NCBI GenBank assembly: GCA_031310005.1
Contig: CM062387.1
Coordinates: 1,178,001 to 1,242,000 of the forward strand
Reading direction: 5' to 3'
DNA: 64,000 nucleotides
Source: Dactylellina haptotyla
Lineage: Eukaryota; Ascomycota; Orbiliomycetes; Orbiliales; Orbiliaceae
Below the pieces are notes generated by a model. That model was not told where the DNA came from. It saw nothing but the letters and a program-made list of their open reading frames with translations, and ran no database searches. A program made the translations under genes and the position numbers. How positions within the stretch are numbered: the first letter of the stretch is position 1; each line of letters opens with the position of its first letter. This document shows positions 11,961 to 24,700 of the stretch, piece by piece.

Positions 11961-12000
11961 CACGCAAAGCGCAACGCACAACGCGCAACGCAACGCACAG
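11961..12000. repeat. CGCAACGCA-type tandem repeat
   Basis: Imperfect 9-10 base units built from CGCAAC and GCACAA, about 190 bases before the QCR7 start codon. It could be a promoter element cluster or 5' leader sequence. Confidence 0.65.
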
Positions 12001-12189
12001 TGCTTTCCTCCTGGCGAATCAGATGTTGTTGATTTCTGCGTACTTTTCGGCACCAACTGTCAAAACCTCACCCGAAGACCACTCGACGTCGACCCTACCC
12101 CCCCGATTCGAGAGATATCCAGACCGCCAACTTGCAATTGCCTCCCCAGAAACATCCGTCCGCACTCCTCGCCTCAATCCGCTGTCACA

Positions 12190-12835
12190 ATGTCGTCGTC
12201 AAAGGCTGTTAAGATGATGTACAACTACGTCACAGCTCGTCCGAGGCTGTTCAACTTTATCAAACCAATCGCCGATAGATACTGTGACCTGGCGGGCTAC
12301 CGGAAAGTCGGTTTGATGTAAGGAGCGCTGCCCCGACATTACCCCGCGCAGATAGGGAAGAATGGGGCCACGGGAGGAGAGATATGGCACTTATAACTGC
12401 TGGCTGTCCGTACTAACGATCTACCTACCGCCCAGGTATGAGGACATGCTACGCGAGGAGACGCATACTGTCCAACTCGCATTGAAGCGACTACCACCCA
12501 GACTCGCCTACGACCGCGCTTTCAGAATACGACGAGCACTACAGGTAAGCAATCGGATAGCCCCTATCCGTACTTATATATACTAGACTTCAGCACGGTT
12601 GACTCACTGGTATAACTTTTGTTTTGCATATAGTGTTCCATCACCCACTCGCTTCTACCCAAGGAAGACTGGATCAAACCTGAAGAAGTACTGATCCTTT
12701 GCGCACCACCCCTCGGAATAAGTGCTCTTCGCTGACATTTCTCCTTAGGACGTTCCTTATTTAAGCCCCTACATCGAGGAAGTCGAGAAGGAAGAGGCCG
12801 AACGCAAGATGTTCGACGCCATGACACGGAAATAA
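12190..12835 (+). CDS. QCR7: Cytochrome b-c1 complex subunit 7 (QCR7, 14 kDa)
   Basis: Matrix-facing subunit of respiratory complex III that binds cytochrome b and helps assembly. Four exons: 12190-12317, 12436-12544, 12634-12687 and 12749-12835, giving 125 residues, the usual size. Recognised sequence: FIKPIADRYCDLAGYRKVGL, then YEDMLREETHTVQLALKRLP, then RAFRIRRALQCSITHSLLP and the acidic end SPYIEEVEKEEAERK. All four junctions are GT-AG and phase-consistent (phases 2, 0, 0). The third exon is only 54 bases. Start chosen at the first ATG giving MSSSKAV before the conserved core. Confidence 0.95.
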
Positions 12836-15800
12836 CTGATCGATCTTTGCGGCCTATCTATCTACAATTGTACAGTCGATGTCACTTTCGCAGACAAATC
12901 CCTTATCTGAGATCCGATAATTGTATAGCACACCCATAAAATTTTTACACGTTGTTTTGTTCATATATAGAAACTTGACCAGTCTCAGAATGGCTCACAT
13001 ACAGCCAATCGAAATAGCAACCAAACTACCGAGTAAAGAAGCGAATGATAGCGCGCCACTACACTACTAGCGCAGTATGGGCTACTCTAGGATTAAGCAC
13101 TGCGAATAGGTTTGCTGCATGGCGGTTATTAGAATTATCAGATGCAACATGTACTTGCTCCCCAGTCTATAAAGCGTCCAGATATATTCCCAACAAACAT
13201 ATCAACACGCTTATCTATCAACGCAGCTGTTCCTTCGCGAGGTTTATTATGTTTTCTGGTGCAACTATGCCTAAGGGGGATTCTCCACGTTCTCTCGGTG
13301 GTGGACTAGTGTATATGTTAACCCACCGGTATACCCCGACTAACCAATGCGATGAAGCCCCAAAACTACTAACCGATTGCTCCTCGGTTTATTTGGGCAT
13401 TTTGCCTTGCCAACCTGATTGAGCTACGAGCGTACACGAAGAGAATTCCGGCCATCGTGAACGCTGCTAACGGCATGGTGAACGCCTATTTATAATATGT
13501 AGATTAGCCTTCGAGCTCCCGGAGCCGCTTAGCAAAACGAACAAATAAAAACACTCTGAGAGAGGTGATTTCATTTCACCCTAGGAGAAAATCTATTTTG
13601 TGACATGCTTGGAGGGCCAAAATGCCATCTGAAAGTGTGTTGCCAGATTGTTGTGTGCTTCAGAACCCTTTGTTGCTTAGGTTTAGTTTCTCAGGTCCTG
13701 ACTCAAGCGGGAACGTCCTAGATATTTGGTTGTGGTGGTGGTGGATACAGGAAATTTTGGATACGACCCTTGGCCTCAGTCTCGTTGCCAGACGCTGATT
13801 TTGCTGTGTTGTATTTGTGCACAAATCCACTGCAACACAAAACTCCTACTTTTGTTGGGGGTTTTTCATGCTTAAAACACCTTGGACACTAACTTAGCCA
13901 GAAGGTGGTTATATCCAGCGTATCTAATCTTGTTCAAATATCCCGAAAGCTATTTTCTTCGTTAAAGTCTGAATATGAGATATATTTTTTAGACTGAACT
14001 AGAGGGCTGCTGCGCAGCACTAACCCGAATGTTGTCCATTATACCGGGCCCCAACGCTTCTTAGTCGAGCTCACCTTCAATAACCTCTCCTTTAGAGTAG
14101 GGGTAATATTTTAGGACTTAATATATTTATATTATGATATATAGGTTTATAACTAGAGCTTCAGAAAAACCATTAAGATTGTTAAGTATAAAAATAATAT
14201 ATTTTTTCAGAATATTATTATGAGAAAATTATGATTTGCTTAAGTATTATAAGTATAAGTATAAGTATTAAGTATAGTAACTTAGTGTTGTTAATAAGGT
14301 TTAAGGTAACCCTCCATTCAGTCCGGCACTTGACTATTTCATGAACAATTAGCTATAACTCTACGAGCTCCCGAATCATACTTCCTCATCGATCTCAACA
14401 TAAGACTTAGGCCGAAATATTCAAGTTTTACAACGTTAATCTTAATGACCCGAAACAAACGCCAGCTCTAAATTGCCTCAATAGTTTAGATTGGCGATAG
14501 TTTGGAATGCATGACCTCCAGGCGCTATCTAACGTAGCAAGACGTATAAATTCAACCTTGGCACGCCTTATCTCCGCATTATAGTGATATATACTTGATA
14601 AAGTCAGATACTCCTGGGCGGCCGGTGGGTGGACTATGCCGACGTTTAAATTCGACCAGTGTCCAGACTTTGATTGACACTTTCTATCCGGAGAAAGGGA
14701 GTGGTTTCTGATCATGAGCCGTTGTTACACAACCTGAAGTCAGCCATTGCAAGTCATTTCCGTAACCTGGAAACTAGGATCGAGGCTTAATTTACATAGT
14801 AGCACACGATTTGCAAGAATGCTCAATTATCTCGGTTCCACTTTTCTGACACGTTCATTCCCTCCCTTGTCAAAACCCCCCCGATCACCGAGCCACACTT
14901 CCCTTTGTTTTCTCGAATGACCAACAGTCATATAAATTCTGCCATATACAGGAGCAACTGAAAATAAGCCCTGCATGTCAATAAAAGAAACTTAAAAGAA
15001 CGAAATGAGACACTAGGTTAAACGACAAAAATCCATGAAGTTCCCTCCGTTCGAGATCATTCATATCCATATTTGTATCCGTATCCACCCCATAGTAACC
15101 CATGGGTGTGTGTAACACACCGTCCAAGTGGGCACGAGGTTCGCTCTTGCAAACTTGGCCTTTCCTTGGTCAAGGGAAGTGCGAAATATGAAGCGTGACA
15201 TGACATATCTAGGCCACGCACGAATCAACTCACGAGCTCACGACTAGGAATGTTGCTGTGCTATTCTAGGCTTTGAATACTCATCTACAATACAGGGCGT
15301 TCCTTGAAACATGAAATCTAGAGGACGGTTAACAGGGTCACAGGTACATTTTATATGTCGATCATACCCATTTGCCAGATCATGATTTCGAAATTCCTTG
15401 ACCCTGTGTCGAAGAAGGAGCAAAATGCGATCGATAGAGTAACCCACCAACGGGAAATAAATACTCACAAATATATAATGGCTTAATCATAATGCAACCG
15501 TGTGCTTCGTTAGCTAGCTGATTACACCCTCAAATCTCAGATATAATTGCAAGGGTTGCCTTAGAAGCTGGTAATATCGATACGAAGGGGCTAACTTTAC
15601 CCTCTCACCGGCCATTCGCATTTAGGACCCACCTTTCCAGAGCAAGGGCTTAGCTTTCTTACGGATTAAGAAGAGCAAGTAATAAATATCCTTCAGATTT
15701 TCGCTAAGGCTGCAGAATTGTGTGGATACCTCTGCGTGATAGGCAACTTGAAATACCCGCTCAGGAATGATAAGTAGGACTTCTTACACCTTCGCTGCGC

Positions 15801-16444
15801 ATATCGAGGCAACAGGATAGGGAAATGGCAGGAAATAAGGTAGATGTTTCAAAATTGAGATGTATAGCCTGTGAAAACTGGAAGCCTAGAAGATACCGAG
15901 TCCTAGCTATTAATAATTTTCGCAGGAATGTAGGTGGCCAAAACTGACGTACATGACATTCACGGTGAATCAGATAAGACGGGGTAATTGCGGATTAGAG
16001 TCCAATCAAAAAAGCATGTTTTGCCAACCTCTCTCGTATGTATTTCCTAGCCCGGAAACAAAGCGATCAAAGAAATGTGTGATCAGTCAATTCATAGCTC
16101 AAACTCAGATTGCAACTATTTTAGGACATTTGAATTGACATGGTGATAAAGGCACCCGATATTAAAATGAAGTAGATGAAGATGGAGGTCAAGAAGTAGT
16201 AGGAAACGAAAGCGTCGAGTATATCGAATAAATAGAAACAACGAAACACAGCGTAAATCGATTTCCTTCAAACGCCGTTTAACGCCTTGTAAACTGAGAC
16301 CTTTTAACAATAGCAATAGAGATTAGAAATGAAATAAGAGAATAGGCCCACATGGGATAGCCCGGAATATGGAATAGATTGTTTCAATCGCTACAGGAGA
16401 TAAAGAGAAAGGGAGGGGGGTAGAGGTGTTGATGATAATCGTCT
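12836..16444. other. 3.6-kb gene-free AT-rich stretch
   Basis: Frames here are short (longest 125 codons at 13045-13422) and match no family I know. The centre (14100-14290) is very AT-rich with AAGTAT-type microrepeats. A segment at about 14295-14335 resembles one at 28745-28780, suggesting a decayed repeat family. I cannot exclude a non-coding transcript. Confidence 0.5.
14200..14285. repeat. AT-rich tract with AAGTAT microrepeats
   Basis: AAGTAT units repeat imperfectly at about 14240-14280 inside a longer A/T-dominated block. It resembles decayed, AT-biased sequence. Confidence 0.6.
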
Positions 16445-17489
16445 TCATCGCCAATGTGTTGGGGGGGCAGGATTTGAAAGTGCTAAGCGTCTACGAAGCT
16501 CTGAAATTTCTCTGTCTTTGCTCATATTTAATTGTTTCAAGCTTTGGAGGTCGGTGCGAAGTTGGTAGATGTATTCATACGCATGTTTAAGGATCGCGGC
16601 CTTTGATATACCTTTGGTATCTCGGCTTTCCTGGCAAGCCGGTACAACTTGGACGAGGCGGTCCATCCCGTCCTTGATGTGTTCTCTTCTCCGTTGCTCT
16701 GACTGTAGATGAGCTTTTCTCCGGCGTGCAGCCTTTGCCAGCTCGGCGGAATGTTTACCGCCCTTCCCACTCTCTTGGTTCTGTTGGTAGCGCTGGACAA
16801 GAGAGGTATCAAAAACGATACTTTCGTCTTTGATGGTTTGTCCATCTTCTGAATGTTGCGTCAAAGGAGTGAGAGGGGTTGAAATTATATCCTCCTCACT
16901 GAAAACAAATACGTTTCGTCCGAATGATGAGGATGAGTCTGAAGCAGCGAAAGAACTCTTCCTGGTGTTCGGAGGCGATCGGGGAGCACCGGCAATTGTT
17001 CTTTGTTCAAAGGAGGTCTTTAATGTTGGTAGTGGTAGGCCACCACGGCTCACTGAGTACGAGCAATTTTCCTTTTTATAAGGATGGAATTGATTTGATG
17101 AACAATCCCTTCTCTTTGGAATAAATCTCGAAAATGATGAGACTTTGGGGGATATTATTGATACCGGAGAACTGGAAGCGTTGCTTAAACTCTGGGCATA
17201 TGACGACTGCGGCCGTGGATACTCTCCACGAGGTTGCTCTTGAGCTGGTAGAGCGTGATATACTTGGGTAGGACTACTATCGACGGATCCAGTAACCTGT
17301 TCCTTCTGTTCTTGGCCGTCAAATATGTCGCATAAGCCACCAGCTGCTGCATCTCTAATAATATCCTTGCAAGATCTGTTCGAAGTTCCAATACGAAGTC
17401 AACTTCTATTGTTTTAAAAAGATATCACGAAATGAAGGATAAACTCACGGCAGCATAAAATTTGCGTTGGTATCTTGTTGGAAAGCCAT
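16445..17489 (-). CDS. bHLH transcription factor (MLX/INO4-like)
   Basis: Predicted E-box-binding nuclear regulator. The two exons are 17489-17449 (MAFQQDTNANFML) and 17375-16445, giving 323 residues. The middle is Ser/Pro/Gln-rich. The bHLH is at about 231-290: a basic region RRRKAHLQSEQRRREHIKDG with the His-Glu-Arg contacts expected for CACGTG-type sites, then a loop and helix 2 (KAAILKHAYEYIYQL). A short leucine-rich extension follows (LQSLKQLNMSKDREISEL) that could form a zipper. The helix-loop-helix resembles MLX and yeast Ino4 more than Pho4 or SREBP. The acceptor of the intron is my choice because the frame needs to pass a TGA just upstream. The target genes cannot be told from sequence. 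Confidence 0.83.
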
Positions 17490-20454
17490 ATTGATAGTAG
17501 GTAAAGTTAACTCGACCAGCGAATTCTTGTGTTTGTAAAGACACTATGTGGGGAAGATGTGTGTTTGATGACCTAGGGAGATAGGTGAGAGAAAACAGAG
17601 AGGCGGACAAAGACAGACTAAGTATTTATTTCAATATAATTATGTGTCGATAAGCAAACTAGGTTTTTCTTTTGCTGGGGGACTGCCGTGGCTTTGAGAT
17701 CAGGTGGTATAAACTGGTTCGTCCGAGGTGGCTAAAGAATGGTATGTATAAAATATTTCCCGCCAGGCGAATTCGACGGGATTCAAGGGGAAAGACTGGA
17801 GCAGAGTTTTTTAACTTTCAAGATCTAGAAGGGCCCTGTGGTGAAAAATGCTGACTGCCATTGCTTTATCAGCTTGGGTGACAGCGGGTGATCAGGCACC
17901 AGCACATTGGACTTGTTTTGATATCACCGCAAAAAGTAAAATAGCTCGAAGGAAAAAGATAGATTTCCCATACAGATACTCATCAGAGACCACTCCATTT
18001 TATTTCGCGCAGAAGCCGGAGATGGATTGCAGAGAGGGGCGAATAATTCGGGGGGGGGGGGAAGTTCTCAGCGGGAAAGAGAGAGAAAAAGAAAAGAAAG
18101 GAAAGCGAAACGAATGATATAGACTCGGTGAGAGGGCCCAATAAAGTTCCTGCAGGAGTTCGGCCTCAGGTCGCAACAGCTGTGATCTTCGGGACCCAGG
18201 GTGTACAGATGAGAGCTCGAATAAGTGAAACCAATCCAATGAAGTGCTCGCTGGAGACGTGCAATATTGATGAGCGACCTCACGAACTAGTTGCGCAGGC
18301 AGCGGAAGTCACCAGTGCGCCTCCTTGCTTCCAGGGCAGGAGCTATTATGCAAGGCGCCGTTCTTGGTAACAGAATCATCTTGGTTCCTTCGAATCCAAG
18401 AGGCAGAAGCTCTGCCACAATAGTCCTCACTCATATAAATGAGACAGATACATACTAATTTGTTACAGTAATTCATATGGCGCCCTCGAGGCTAGTCTCA
18501 TGATGTGAACCATTCTTAAGCTTTAATTCCCCCCAAGGGTGAGTGGGATCAAAAACAAACGAAAACGGTGACCGCCAGGTACTCGGAGTTTTGCTCTCGT
18601 TTACGCAGGGGCGATACTAAGGATACAAAAATTACAGTTTTATTATTCTTATGATAATTATATACCCTACGTCGTGGTGGATGCATCCATTGCAACTTCG
18701 GGTTGTACAACTGCAATTTTGTAGTGGCGCGGGCGTGTTGCAGTTTGAATTGATTACAACATCCCCATCCACGGCTTGCTTGCTTTTCAGCATATGCTCC
18801 GGCTCTGGTGTGACGCTAGATCGTGTTCCCCATCTGTTTAATTGTCAGACCTTATATCACGCTAGATTCGAGTCTGCAACTTTCCAAGTTTTAGATGTCC
18901 GTATTCTGGTATGGATAAACGTTATATACTGGTCGCATTATCCGTCTATCGATATCCAAGTATGTTGCAATTGTGGGCTGGAGGTGGGAAATGTGTTGAG
19001 AAGAACATTGTCTAGAACCCATGATCCAAACTTTTTACACCGAGTTGCTCTGGTTCTCAATACAATCCAGGCTAAACTTGATACGCGTTCAATCAGTTTG
19101 GTATCTAGCAAGGTCGGACGAATCGTGCGGCCACCTGGGAAATCAATTTTGAAGGTAAATCTCAACAGACGCGGAATAATCCAGTATTCTACCACATTTT
19201 TCCCTGCCACCCTTTGCTGTTGATCAAAGGGATGTTGTCCGCCTAGCAGCTTTTCTGTTATTGATAGGCGCCGGCGCACCACCTTGTAGCTGGCCTCAGG
19301 TGGCCTCCCAACCGGTGGAATTCGGGGACCGCGGGATGGAACCTCGTGGAGGAACTCTTTCCGTCCGGAGGTTTGACGAGAGGGTATCAAACCCGACCGA
19401 GCAGTGGGGAAGTTGCCATCATTACGCAATTCTGGGCTTGCCGGGGAATGTGAAAATTACTCGAAGATTATCTCACGACAAACGCACATGCGGCTAGGTG
19501 TGATTGTGCTTGGCTGGCACTGGCACTACAAAGAAGAAGCATTATTCAGTATACTTGGTAACTTGGGAGCACGTCTAGATATTTCTGCTATTTCGGGGAT
19601 CATCATCAAAGACATAACCATGTACTAACATAAGGCAATCGCTTTAAAATCATCGCGAAGTCTCGTAGTAACTACCTCACTTTGGTTGTAGAATTACGGT
19701 TCGCTGGTGTCGTATCACAAGAGGGGTGTCGAATTTACCCGAATCAGTGTGCACTAATTTAAAAACAAGGCTGGAATCAATCGGATTTGCATCGGAATAC
19801 AACAACGTTGCACAATCGCCTGAACACAGACGGAAATGATCGTTATTGGCACTTGGTGGGGATGATATCGTCTCGCTAGTTGCATGGCCAGATGACTATA
19901 CTAATACTTTGTAAAATCGCAGTATAGACGGAATAGGAAATATGATATGATATGATATTTAGAGCAAATATAATTTTTACTACAGAAGCTAAAAGAAAGT
20001 TGTATACATTAAAAAGGCAACCAACGATGAGGTATAAAAGCTGGGCTTATTTGTGCAGAAAAGAAGAAAAAAGAGCAGAAAAGATGATAGAAAGAGACCA
20101 AATTTGTGAGGGGGGGGAGCAAGTACTTTGAATTTCGTTAGTTACCACTTCAAACCGTGGATCGTATGGGAAGGAGAAGGTATGAAGAAGTGTATACACA
20201 GAGGCTTTTAAAACATTAATTAGGTTCTCAGTATGAGGATAATGAAGAGCAGATATCTCATGCTTAAGGAGATAATAGCCATTACTTAAAGTATTCTATC
20301 TGTCATTGAACTTTCAAAGGCAAGATGGAAGAGGCGCGGCCATCGTCCGCCTGTTTCTTCCAGGATAGTACGCACGACGAGATCCCAAGTGATCCAAATA
20401 AAACATGGCATGATCAGGGATGGGGAAAAAAATTAAAAGGGCAAAGCAATATAT
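17490..20454. other. 3-kb gene-poor stretch between bHLH gene and ECM33
   Basis: Upstream sequence of the bHLH gene, then AT-rich DNA. It contains a purine-rich block with a 12-G run (18050-18061). Overlapping frames of 190 codons (+, 18651-19223) and 163 codons (-, 18938-19429) lie in the middle; neither has a recognisable domain. A short ATATG repeat is near 19935-19960. Confidence 0.5.
18050..18061. repeat. Poly-G tract (12 G)
   Basis: A run of 12 G lies in a purine-rich block, 560 bases upstream of the bHLH start on the opposite strand. Confidence 0.85.
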
Positions 20455-21770
20455 TTACAGGAGGGCGGTGGCTAGGAGAGCAAGAATTGGCATGGCGGCA
20501 AACGACTTGCCGGCGGTGAATCTGCCAGCAGAGTTCTTTTTGTCTCCGCTGCTTCCTCCATTGGTTTGCGGATCAGTACCCTCGGTTCCCGGGTTTGTGA
20601 CCTTACCAGAGCAAACATATTTTCCTTTGACTGCACCATTATCAAGTTTATCAAATTCCGAACAGTCGAACTCAGAAGTGGTCTGCAAGTTGAATCCGCC
20701 ACGGACATCTTTGAGAGATGGAAAATCGGCCCTAAAATGGAGAGTTAGCTCATTTCCCGGTTAGAAAAAAGAGCGTTTACACTAGTCACTTACTTATCAA
20801 ATTCGCCGCTGATATCAATAGAACCGTGAACAGTAGCGAGCTTGGGGAACCCGGTGATTTCCTTGACGTTCGAGTCGTTGACGAATTGGAGAGTTCCAAA
20901 GATAGTCGCCAGCAATGGCATACTAACATTGGTGAGAGCGTCATTGTTAGCGAATGTTACATCGCCACCTTCAGTACCAGTTCCGACGGCAGTCAACTTA
21001 GGGGCGGCAAGACTGTCGAAGGTGTTGTCGAAGAACCCGATGGAACCATTGACGGTAGTGAGAGAAGGAAGTTGGACGTCACCGCATGAGCGGAAAGTAG
21101 CGTTATTAGCCCAGGTGAGATTAGGAAACGAGGCAGCAACGGATGGACTGTTGAACTCAATGGCCAAACTATCGGTGATGTTGGCAAGCTGGACCTTTAC
21201 CTCCTTAAGGTATCTGTTGTTGTTGATATCAAATCGTTGGACGGTGACAAGATTAATGCCGTTGAGAGATTCAAGAATGGTGTCTGTGATGGTAACCCTA
21301 TCGGCTTGTGTGACTTGGGCGGTAAATCCCAGTTGGCTGAGAGCAGGAAGTGTTTGCCAATAAATTTCTCCGACGGTTCGGAGAACATCAAACTGGAGGG
21401 TGTTCAAGACAGTCAACGAGGTCATGTTGAACTTGCCCTCAATTGTGGCGAGTTCTGGTGCGCTGAGCATCTGCAGAAGCACAGCATTGGCAGCAATCAA
21501 ATCGCCTCTGATAGTTCTGATACCGAAGATGGTGGCTTGAACGAGATCAGGCCCGAGAACCAAGTCTCCGCTGAGTGTGGTACAAGACGACAAAGCGGTA
21601 AGGTCCTCCTGAGAGTTAACAGTGGTAGATTGAGCGCTGCAAGGATTGCGCTGGGCTAATTTATGGTCACGATGGTTAGTTAAGTGTCTAGAACTGGGAG
21701 TAATTCCGTTCCCCTTACCATTGACTGCACCGGCGGCGGCGAGAGCCGCAACGAGAAACTTGCTAAGCAT
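20455..21770 (-). CDS. ECM33: GPI-anchored cell-wall organisation protein Ecm33
   Basis: Surface glycoprotein needed for wall integrity. Three exons: 21770-21719, 21655-20794 and 20731-20455, giving 396 residues. The signal peptide is MLSKFLVAALAAAGAVNA. The mature part is a receptor-L/leucine-rich-like repeat solenoid (SLTVLNTLQFDVLRTVG, FDINNNRYLKEV, ITGFPKLATVHGSIDIS) with several N-glycosylation sequons. The C-terminus is Ser/Gly/Asn-rich with a final hydrophobic stretch (FAAMPILALLATALL), as for GPI addition. The first intron (21656-21718, 63 bp) has no in-frame stop but a clear GTAAGG donor, a CTAAC branch point and a TTAG acceptor; removing it joins the signal peptide to QRNPCSAQS as in other Ecm33 proteins. 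Confidence 0.94.
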
Positions 21771-24700
21771 TTTTGATATTACAAAATTTAGTCTGCAAGA
21801 CAGCACCAAATGTTAGCTTCAGCATTGTAGATTTTCAAGATAGGCCGCTGAACTTAAGGCGCTGATGGCGATTATGGCTTCCGCTATACGAAGCAAGGAT
21901 GGAGGGAAGATGATATGGGAAAGGGAGGTAAGAAGGTTTTGGACGCGGGTATCAGTGTAGAGAAGAATTACGGCGGGTTACAGGTTGTTGCCATCATTGG
22001 CGCAGACTAGCGATCGCCATGCGCAGACAGACGGGTTGTGAGATGAAACGACGCGCGCCGAGACACAACCAACACGGCGCTGGAGGAAGCCCGATGGCGC
22101 GCCTCCTCATCATAACCACGGCATTGCCCGGTGTCAACAGGTCGGTCTCTCTAGGGCACGAACGATGGAGGGCTTCGTCCGGGTTTGCGGCCAAAAGGGC
22201 AGATCCGAGAGACGTGTGAGGAGGTAGGGAAATGACACTTTCCTCCTCTTCTCCAGAGGGGGGCTTCGCATTTCGGAATCCTTTCCTCTAAACTCCTACT
22301 GAGCCATCTGCAGCTTCATATCGACTATTTGCAAATGTTGGCTCTCCTGATATGCTTTTCCCATCTCCTCCTGAGGCAATGGCAGTGTTGGCGCGGTCGG
22401 TGATGGGTAATTGAAAGGGGCAGATGGGGAATAATGGTTGGCTGGATACAAGTGTCGCAAACACGGGTAACAAGGCAATTGCGTGAAAGAAATCCCTTTT
22501 CCTGGCTCCGAACCTTAGACATAACCTGTCAGGTTTTTACTTACATTGAAATATTATTATTTTGATAGCAAATTGGATGGTTGAGCTAAACAAGTACGAT
22601 GAACGAAGGACAATGAAATTCGAAAGACAGAGGAACGAGAGTCGGAGAAAGAGGTAAAAGGGAAGAAAAGTACCCTCAAGACGAAGAAAAATAGAATGGT
22701 TGCTCGTACGGAAGAATAGGTGGAAGGGAAAGAGGAAAACAAGAGCGGGAACTCTGTAACGCATTTGGGGGGTTAAAAAGGATTGAGAGACGTGGAAGAT
22801 ACCATGTAGCCCAGAAATGAAACTAATTGGGTGTGGTTAGGGGGCAAGAGCGAATATCCTGCGAAATAACACCCTCCATTGGCCGGCTTCCACGAAGGAC
22901 TGGGTGAGAGGCAGGTACAACGTGTGTCGGCCAAGGAAAAAAAAAAAAAAAAAAAAAGGAAATTTCGCTTATGCGAGGATGGGAGGGAACACAGGGGTGG
23001 ATTCTTGTTCATCATGTACCTGCTAGTTGATACTGACGTTTGTTCCTGGTCTGTCACCTGTACCTTAACATTGGACATGTGCTGTGCATGGAGTCTTAGG
23101 CAATTTTGTACGTGTTTGAGCACCAGAACACATTGCCCATTTTTTGGCCTGCTAGGAATGGCAATTTTCAGAATAGCTCAGGGGAAGTTATATGACGCCT
23201 CTCATCCGGACGTTCCCCAAAAAAGAAAAGCCGCCACTCCACGAGATGCCAATTAAAGACAATACCGGACATTGAGTGTGTCGTCCTGTTCTACCCACAT
23301 TCTGCTTATCTCAAGTACTTGCTATGCCCAAGACAATCTCGGTAGAAGTCAGAAAGTGTAGATGAGGAAACACCAGAGGCGAACGTAAATTCGGAGTCAG
23401 AGGACATCGGATACCGAACAAGAATACCCGTGCATGTATATGTACATCCCCTCTAAACCCGTGAGAGAGAGAGAGAGTGGTTGGTCTACCTTCGCTTGGC
23501 ATTTATTTATCAAAGCCAAGGAATACAATGATGTCTTTTTCCAAGGTTTGGGGTTTCATTGATCTAAAGAAAGAAAAAAAGTTGTTTCTTGCGCATTCGC
23601 GTCAAACACCAGCACCGCAACAACAGCACACGCATGCACTGGAAACCAGTTATCTAGTGGACCAGCTCAAGAAATAGATAGAAGTACTTAGGGGTATGTA
23701 TCCCTTTTAGTATGTGCATGTTCTTGGGATTTACATGCCTGTTGCACACCGAAATTCGCGCAACACCCGATTGCCGTGCTCCATATTTTTTTTCACTTGG
23801 AGAAGGAGAAGGAAGGAATGAATAGATGCAGATTGGCAAACCATATTGTCAACTAGCAGCGATGCTATTGTATTGACCTATCGACACTAACAGGTGAATT
23901 CGGTCTATCTTTGCTGGTATCTCACACAAACGAAACTGTGGCATCTTAGGGTTTTCTAAAACATGAGCCTCCGGAGTTGAAGAGGTTTGCGAGGTTTGTT
24001 GAAATTCAAGTTACGAATTCATCAAGGGCTATCGATCTATCGCAAACCTCTCATCGGTGTCATTCGCGATTATATTGACTTTTTTGCGATGGAAATAATA
24101 TGTAACCCCATCCAATCCCTCGATCCCGTTATCAACGCGATTAGCGCAAACTGGACAGGTAGCACTACATGAACGCTATGCAGCTACATGCATTTGCGTT
24201 ACGCCGTTTCTAACCTTCGTGAGACAGGACCCGGAAGTACTAGCTCCTAGCATGTAAACCTGATATATCTCAAAAGCGTCTTTGGCAGTCTTCGGTCCAT
24301 TCATTTGGAATGTGTCATTACCATCCAAATGTGCCCGCAAAGGTCGGTGATAAGTGGCAGGCGATAAGCTCGCGAAACCTTCCGATATCTTACAACGGAA
24401 TTATATATTATCAATTCATTTCGTTTGGCGACCAGCTGGGATGTATATAGCTTCGAGCACACGTTGCAAACTCCGGGTGGTTTTTTATTTTTTTATTTTT
24501 ATTTTTTTTTGCGTCCCTCTCTCTATTACTATTGTTTCATTGGGCTATACGCATTTTAGTACGGTCGCCGGTAATTATATCGCTGCCCATCGCGGAGTGA
24601 ATGTGACGGAGATTTCAACCTCAGGCGCAGCCTAGTTTGCCTCGTGTCCGATCATGGATGACTATCTGTCAAATATTAGCATTTAAGTCCGAAAAAATGA

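Larger units (their letters stand above)
10851..12189. other. Divergent intergenic region, carrier/QCR7
   Basis: The shared upstream region of two mitochondrial genes. It contains simple GTCGTT-type repeats at 11806-11845 and a CGCAACGCA-type repeat just before QCR7. Short frames (11005-11871) show no family sequence. Confidence 0.5.

Noticed and set aside
18651-19223. 190-codon frame on the plus strand
   Set aside because: No domain, unusual composition (many Cys, Ile, Leu), overlapped by a 163-codon reverse frame of equal quality; no evidence favours either.
18938-19429. 163-codon frame on the minus strand
   Set aside because: Overlaps the previous frame and matches no family I know.
20842-21363. 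173-codon plus-strand frame over ECM33
   Set aside because: Antisense shadow of ECM33 exon 2.
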